From Desulfatitalea sp. (GTDB taxonomy: Bacteria > Desulfobacterota > Desulfobacteria > Desulfobacterales > Desulfosarcinaceae), in NCBI GenBank assembly GCA_018224505.1, contig JAGTVD010000216.1, forward strand, positions 1 through 9,785: a DNA stretch of 9,785 nt, read 5' to 3'. How positions within the stretch are numbered: the first letter of the stretch is position 1; each line of letters opens with the position of its first letter. Positions 7,901 to 9,785 of this stretch are shown here, in pieces. A model generated the notes under the pieces. That model did no database searches and had not been told where the DNA came from. It worked only from the letters and a program-made list of their open reading frames with translations. The position numbers and the translations under genes were made by a program.

Positions 7901-8561
7901 TTTCGAGGACAGCGATCTGCCCCGCATCGGAACCTTACAACGCGAGCACCGCCTGTGGCGCATGGCACTGGAGTGGCGCCGCAAGCTTATGGGGGGGCGT
8001 CTCGAGGCCCATGCCGTCGAGCTGACCCACACCATCCGGGCCATCAAGAGCTACTTGTTCCATTGGGAGCAGGAGTTCGGCGTGGAAAAGGACTGTTTTC
8101 ACCTCCGTGGCCAGGACAACCGTCACCGCTACCGGCCCCTGGGCGAGATCCTGATCCGCCTCCATCCCGAAGATACCCTCTTTGAAACCTTGGCCCGCAT
8201 CGCGGCCGCCCGGATTACTGGCAATACCGCGGTGGTCAGTGTGCCCGAGGGGTTGGAGAATGGGGTGACCGCTTTTCTGCTCAGCGTCGAAGGCATTCAG
8301 TTGCTTGGCCCTGCAAAGATCCAGCGGCAGTCCGACAGTGCTGTGATCGCGGCCCTGGCCGGTGTCGCGCGTATTCGATATGCGGCCCCGCAAAGGGTAC
8401 CGGCCGATCTGCTGGCGGCCGCGGCAAAACGTGGCTTCCACATCGCGCGCAGCCCGGTGCTCATGGAAGGGCGCATCGAGCTGCTTCATTACGTGCAAAA
8501 CCAGAGCATTTGCGACACCTACCACCGTTACGGCAATCTGGGGGATCGGACCATCCTGTAA
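4956..8561 (+). CDS. putA: Bifunctional proline dehydrogenase / L-glutamate gamma-semialdehyde dehydrogenase (PutA)
   Basis: PutA oxidises proline to glutamate in two steps: an FAD-dependent proline dehydrogenase passes electrons to the quinone pool, and an NAD-dependent aldehyde dehydrogenase finishes the reaction. The protein has 1201 residues. The N-terminal ~100 residues are charged and helical. The dehydrogenase barrel spans about 150-440: SVKIS with Lys182, VKGANLEMEQ at 299-308, FEMLEGM at 377-383, Tyr401 in YAPV and the proline-binding pair Arg419-Arg420 in YLVRRLDEN. The aldehyde dehydrogenase domain spans about 500-985: SPWNFP with Asn662, ETGGKN with Glu758, catalytic Cys792 in SGQKCSA, and FGGMGKS at 957-963. 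Glu758 and Cys792 are 34 apart, the usual spacing. Residues 986-1201 form an extra C-terminal part (GQDNRHRYRPL, ending HRYGNLG), likely the ALDH-like lid domain of type B PutA proteins. No ribbon-helix-helix domain is present, so it should not repress its own gene. It follows livF by 75 bases. Confidence 0.96.
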   Translation: MDPVCDDALVEEAAALARAWQDRANKLLATEEKAYQKQIQRLLAHPRDKVTLTRIIDQSFRSQDTGRVADQVNHLLKRHGIPEFFAMRDRLLMHLFLNAGRHLPSVSVPRMIEKMREESRRMIIAGESRALRAYLEKRKTEGVPVNINHLGEAVLGETEARRRLATYVADLENPSVEYISVKISTIYSQIHPLAFDHTVDVLVDRLSRLYQTAARNEFVKADGTRGAKFVNLDMEEYRDLEITTTAFMQALDQDAFHNHRAGIVLQAYLPDSLPIQERLTQWAMGRVASGGAPIKIRIVKGANLEMEQVESALFNWPLAPYDNKRDVDANYKRMVHFGMQPEHIRAVRLGIASHNLFELAYADCLARRHGVSEGVIFEMLEGMANHVRRAIAEMSGGVLLYAPVAAAEEFINAIAYLVRRLDENTGEENFLRYAPGLSTGDAAWQQLRQQFADACRHMPRAAIGPNRIQDRVAERFPAAMGTFYEGEFYNEPDTDWSLAANRRWAEEIRRRWMPAAAETGPTQIPLVVDGGAILEQREIRTRFDPNQQPQGVPVADYRLGTITDIDRAVAVAKADPDGWRALSLAERHRILARVAMELRTARGDLIGAAAADTGKLFTEADVEVSEAIDFAEYYPFSVQAITQIPTLRSSGKGVGAVVSPWNFPIAIPCGGISAALAAGNTVIFKPSSDAVLTAWVLVQCFWRAGISQKVLQFLPCAGGEAGAHLVTHADVDFVILTGGTETGLGMLARKPGMMLCAETGGKNSTIVTAMSDRDQAIKNIIYSAFGNSGQKCSATSLLILEREVYDSNAFRRQLVDAAASVRVGSAWDFSHRIGPLVRPPAGDLERAMTTLEPGESWALQPQPMGTNPHLWTPGIKYGVQAGSYTHMTEFFGPLLGVMRADDLEHAIELANRTGFGLTAGLESLDTREQVQWQDALRAGNLYINRGTTGAITLRQPFGGMGKSALGPAIKAGGPNYVTQFMNFEDSDLPRIGTLQREHRLWRMALEWRRKLMGGRLEAHAVELTHTIRAIKSYLFHWEQEFGVEKDCFHLRGQDNRHRYRPLGEILIRLHPEDTLFETLARIAAARITGNTAVVSVPEGLENGVTAFLLSVEGIQLLGPAKIQRQSDSAVIAALAGVARIRYAAPQRVPADLLAAAAKRGFHIARSPVLMEGRIELLHYVQNQSICDTYHRYGNLGDRTIL

Positions 8562-8755
8562 TCAAACATGTCCAAACGTTGCTGTGGGGGGACTCACCCC
8601 CCATTGTAATGTCAATTCGCCAGCATTGCCGTCATCCCTATCCGTGACAACTCTATTCTCCAGATCGATTTTCCAATACCAAGTCGGTTTTAATCGACAC
8701 TTGCGATTTTGATGGATGGAAAAAGAAAAATTGACGGAAACGAAGGAGCGCGACA
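8562..8755. other. Intergenic region between putA and the sulfur-carrier gene
   Basis: This 194-bp gap has no supportable gene. It holds the hairpin at 8585-8603 and a 16-bp near-palindrome at 8683-8698 (GTCGGTT TT AATCGAC, one G:T mismatch), which could be a protein-binding site. A clear Shine-Dalgarno sequence, AAGGAG, lies at 8743-8748 for the next gene. I see no convincing -35/-10 pair. Confidence 0.5.
8585..8603 (+). terminator. GC-rich hairpin after putA, possible terminator
   Basis: TGGGGGG (8585-8591) pairs perfectly with CCCCCCA (8597-8603) around a five-base loop, ACTCA, 23 bases after the putA stop. The stem is strong, but the bases after it (TTGTAATG) are not a T run, so this is not a textbook intrinsic terminator. 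It may mark the end of the liv-put transcript or protect the 3' end of the message. Confidence 0.45.
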
Positions 8756-8992
8756 ATGAAAGTAGATCTGAAGTGTTTTGCAGGATTGGCTGAAGAAAAA
8801 GGCTGTGGCTATGAAAAATCCGCAACCGTTGAAATGCCGGCCGGCGCAACGGTGGGCATGATGATGCATGAAAAACAAATTCCGGACAAAGCGGTTCGGA
8901 TCGTTTTTGTGAACGGAAAAATCACCCATGAGGGACATGTGCTGCACGAAGGCGACAGGGTCGCCCTGGCGCCGGCAATTGGTGGTATGTGA
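8756..8992 (+). CDS. MoaD/ThiS-family small sulfur carrier protein
   Basis: This 78-residue protein has the size and pattern of beta-grasp (ubiquitin-fold) sulfur carriers such as MoaD and ThiS. It has an N-terminal strand MKVDLKCFAGLAE, the helix-leading EMPAGATVG at 26-34, the strand VRIVFVNGKI at 47-56 and the signature LHEGDRVALAPAIGG before the end. In this family the C-terminal glycine is adenylated and converted to a thiocarboxylate that donates sulfur for molybdopterin, thiamine or other products. Here Gly76-Gly77 is followed by one extra residue, Met78, so the glycine is not free as translated. The start is well supported by AAGGAG seven bases upstream. No moa, thi, molybdenum/tungsten enzyme or E1-like gene lies nearby, so its pathway is unknown. 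MoaD-like is a family call, not a proof of a molybdopterin role. Confidence 0.82.
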   Translation: MKVDLKCFAGLAEEKGCGYEKSATVEMPAGATVGMMMHEKQIPDKAVRIVFVNGKITHEGHVLHEGDRVALAPAIGGM

Positions 8993-9025
8993 TACGTAGC
9001 CGAAAATCTGGATTGGGTGTTATGT

Positions 9026-9400
9026 TCAGATACCGGGTTCATATTTGACGGGACCCGGGGGTTGGTATATGTCACCACGGTGTTTGTGGTAGTAACAGAG
9101 GATATTGAGGCGGCTGCCGGTTTGTTTGAGGGTGGTGCGTTTGCAGAAAAAGTCCTTGAGGATGCGATATGCGCAGCGGGTGATGCCGGTTTGAAGCCTT
9201 ATGGTGGTGATGGGTTCATCGCTTGCGGCCAGAAATTGGTTGATTCTCGGGTTCAAGCCGGTATGCTCGAAAACCTTACGGTCTCTGAAGGATTCGAACA
9301 CCTCGTCGTCGATCACCTGCATGGGAGGTGAAAAGCCGAAACGGGCAAGGATATATGTCGTTTTTCCGGATCCCGGGGGACCGATGATGTTATAAAACAT
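9026..9400 (-). CDS. Small P-loop NTPase, function unknown
   Basis: This leftward gene encodes 124 residues. Near the N-terminus is a perfect Walker A motif, IIGPPGSGKTT, with its lysine at residue 13, followed by an acidic strand VIDDEVFESF at 29-38 that may bind magnesium or substrate. The middle and C-terminal part is rich in Arg and Lys (ITTIRLQTGITRCAYRILKDF, then NILCYYHKHRGD), which recalls small kinases, where arginines contact phosphate. No classical Walker B is obvious. The ATG at 9400 has only a weak AAGAGA seven bases upstream. The 3' end faces the sulfur-carrier gene across 33 bases. The opposite-strand frame over the same DNA has no recognisable domain. I do not recognise the family; a nucleotide- or small-molecule kinase is a guess. 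The P-loop makes this strand the better call. Confidence 0.65.
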   Translation of the reverse strand: MFYNIIGPPGSGKTTYILARFGFSPPMQVIDDEVFESFRDRKVFEHTGLNPRINQFLAASDEPITTIRLQTGITRCAYRILKDFFCKRTTLKQTGSRLNILCYYHKHRGDIYQPPGPVKYEPGI

Positions 9401-9411
9401 AGGGGTTTCTC

Positions 9412-9785
9412 TTGAAAATTTTCATCATTATCTTGATACTTGTGACCGCCGCTGCCGGTTTGCTGATGGTCGTTCTGTCCTGCAGTGGCCAGGCGCCCAG
9501 CGTGTCTTTGGTCAATGGAAAATTCCGGCCTTGCCCGGATACGCCCAACTGCGTTTCCAGCGACAGCGAAACGGGCAACGCAAGGATCGACCCACTGGCC
9601 TTTTCGGGGAACGCCGATGAGGCGTGGCAACGTGTACAGCAAGTCGTTGTTGAAACCGGCGGTCAGATCCAATCCCGGGAAGCGGATTACATCTGGGCGA
9701 CCTACACCAGCCGGCTGTTTCGCTTCGTGGACGATCTGGAGCTGCGCCTGGACAGGGGCGCCGGGGTGGTTCACGTGCGCTCCGC
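9412..9785 (+). CDS. DUF1499 family envelope protein (partial, runs off the right edge)
   Basis: The first 124 codons are present. The proposed start is TTG at 9412, six bases after AGGGG. It gives a hydrophobic leader (KIFIIILILV then LLMVVLSC) ending in Cys24, a marginal lipobox, so the protein may be a lipoprotein or membrane-anchored. The next ATG (9466) would cut through the leader. The DUF1499 hallmarks follow: PCPDTPNCVSS at 40-50 with its two cysteines, then IDPLAF, YIWATYTSRLFRFVDDLELRLD, and HVRS at the edge, where family members usually continue with a SRxGYSD-like motif. The function of DUF1499 is not known. The gene starts 11 bases from the divergent P-loop gene. The family call is confident, the start less so. 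Confidence 0.82.
   Translation, partial: MKIFIIILILVTAAAGLLMVVLSCSGQAPSVSLVNGKFRPCPDTPNCVSSDSETGNARIDPLAFSGNADEAWQRVQQVVVETGGQIQSREADYIWATYTSRLFRFVDDLELRLDRGAGVVHVRS

Noticed and set aside
9017..9331. Rightward frame opposite the P-loop gene
   Set aside because: It has no domain and no good ribosome binding site; the minus strand has a perfect Walker A motif.

Overview
The window looks like chromosomal DNA from a moderately GC-rich anaerobic bacterium. The protein style suggests a Desulfobacterota (deltaproteobacterial) sulfate reducer or relative. That placement is an inference from gene content and sequence style; nothing here proves it.

Most of the window (280-8561) is one rightward gene set for amino acid uptake and breakdown. 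Positions 280-4880 hold a complete branched-chain/hydrophobic amino acid ABC transporter of the Liv (HAAT) type, in the order binding protein (livK), two permeases (livH, livM) and two ATPases (livG, livF). livH/livM and livM/livG overlap by the four bases ATGA, which suggests translational coupling. livG and livF are separated by an AT-rich spacer that carries a perfect TATAAT and a 9-bp direct repeat with a 20-bp period. 75 bp after livF comes a 1201-residue bifunctional proline utilisation enzyme (putA: proline dehydrogenase plus glutamate-semialdehyde dehydrogenase). It has no N-terminal DNA-binding domain and carries a C-terminal extension of about 215 residues. The layout suggests uptake of an amino acid, possibly proline, followed by oxidation to glutamate.

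The right part (8562-9785) is a mixed set of small genes. After a GC-rich hairpin downstream of putA comes a 78-residue MoaD/ThiS-like ubiquitin-fold sulfur carrier that ends in Gly-Gly-Met. A leftward 124-residue P-loop NTPase follows. Divergent from it, with start codons only 11 bp apart, is a DUF1499 envelope protein that runs off the right edge.

At the left edge an unrecognised leftward reading frame looks coding and runs off the window. The space between it and livK holds a possible promoter. No tRNA, rRNA, insertion sequence, phage gene or CRISPR array was seen. The core content is ordinary metabolism rather than an obviously new system. The most unusual points are the putA/liv linkage, the operator-like livG-livF spacer, the GGM tail of the sulfur carrier and the very tight divergent pair at the right end.
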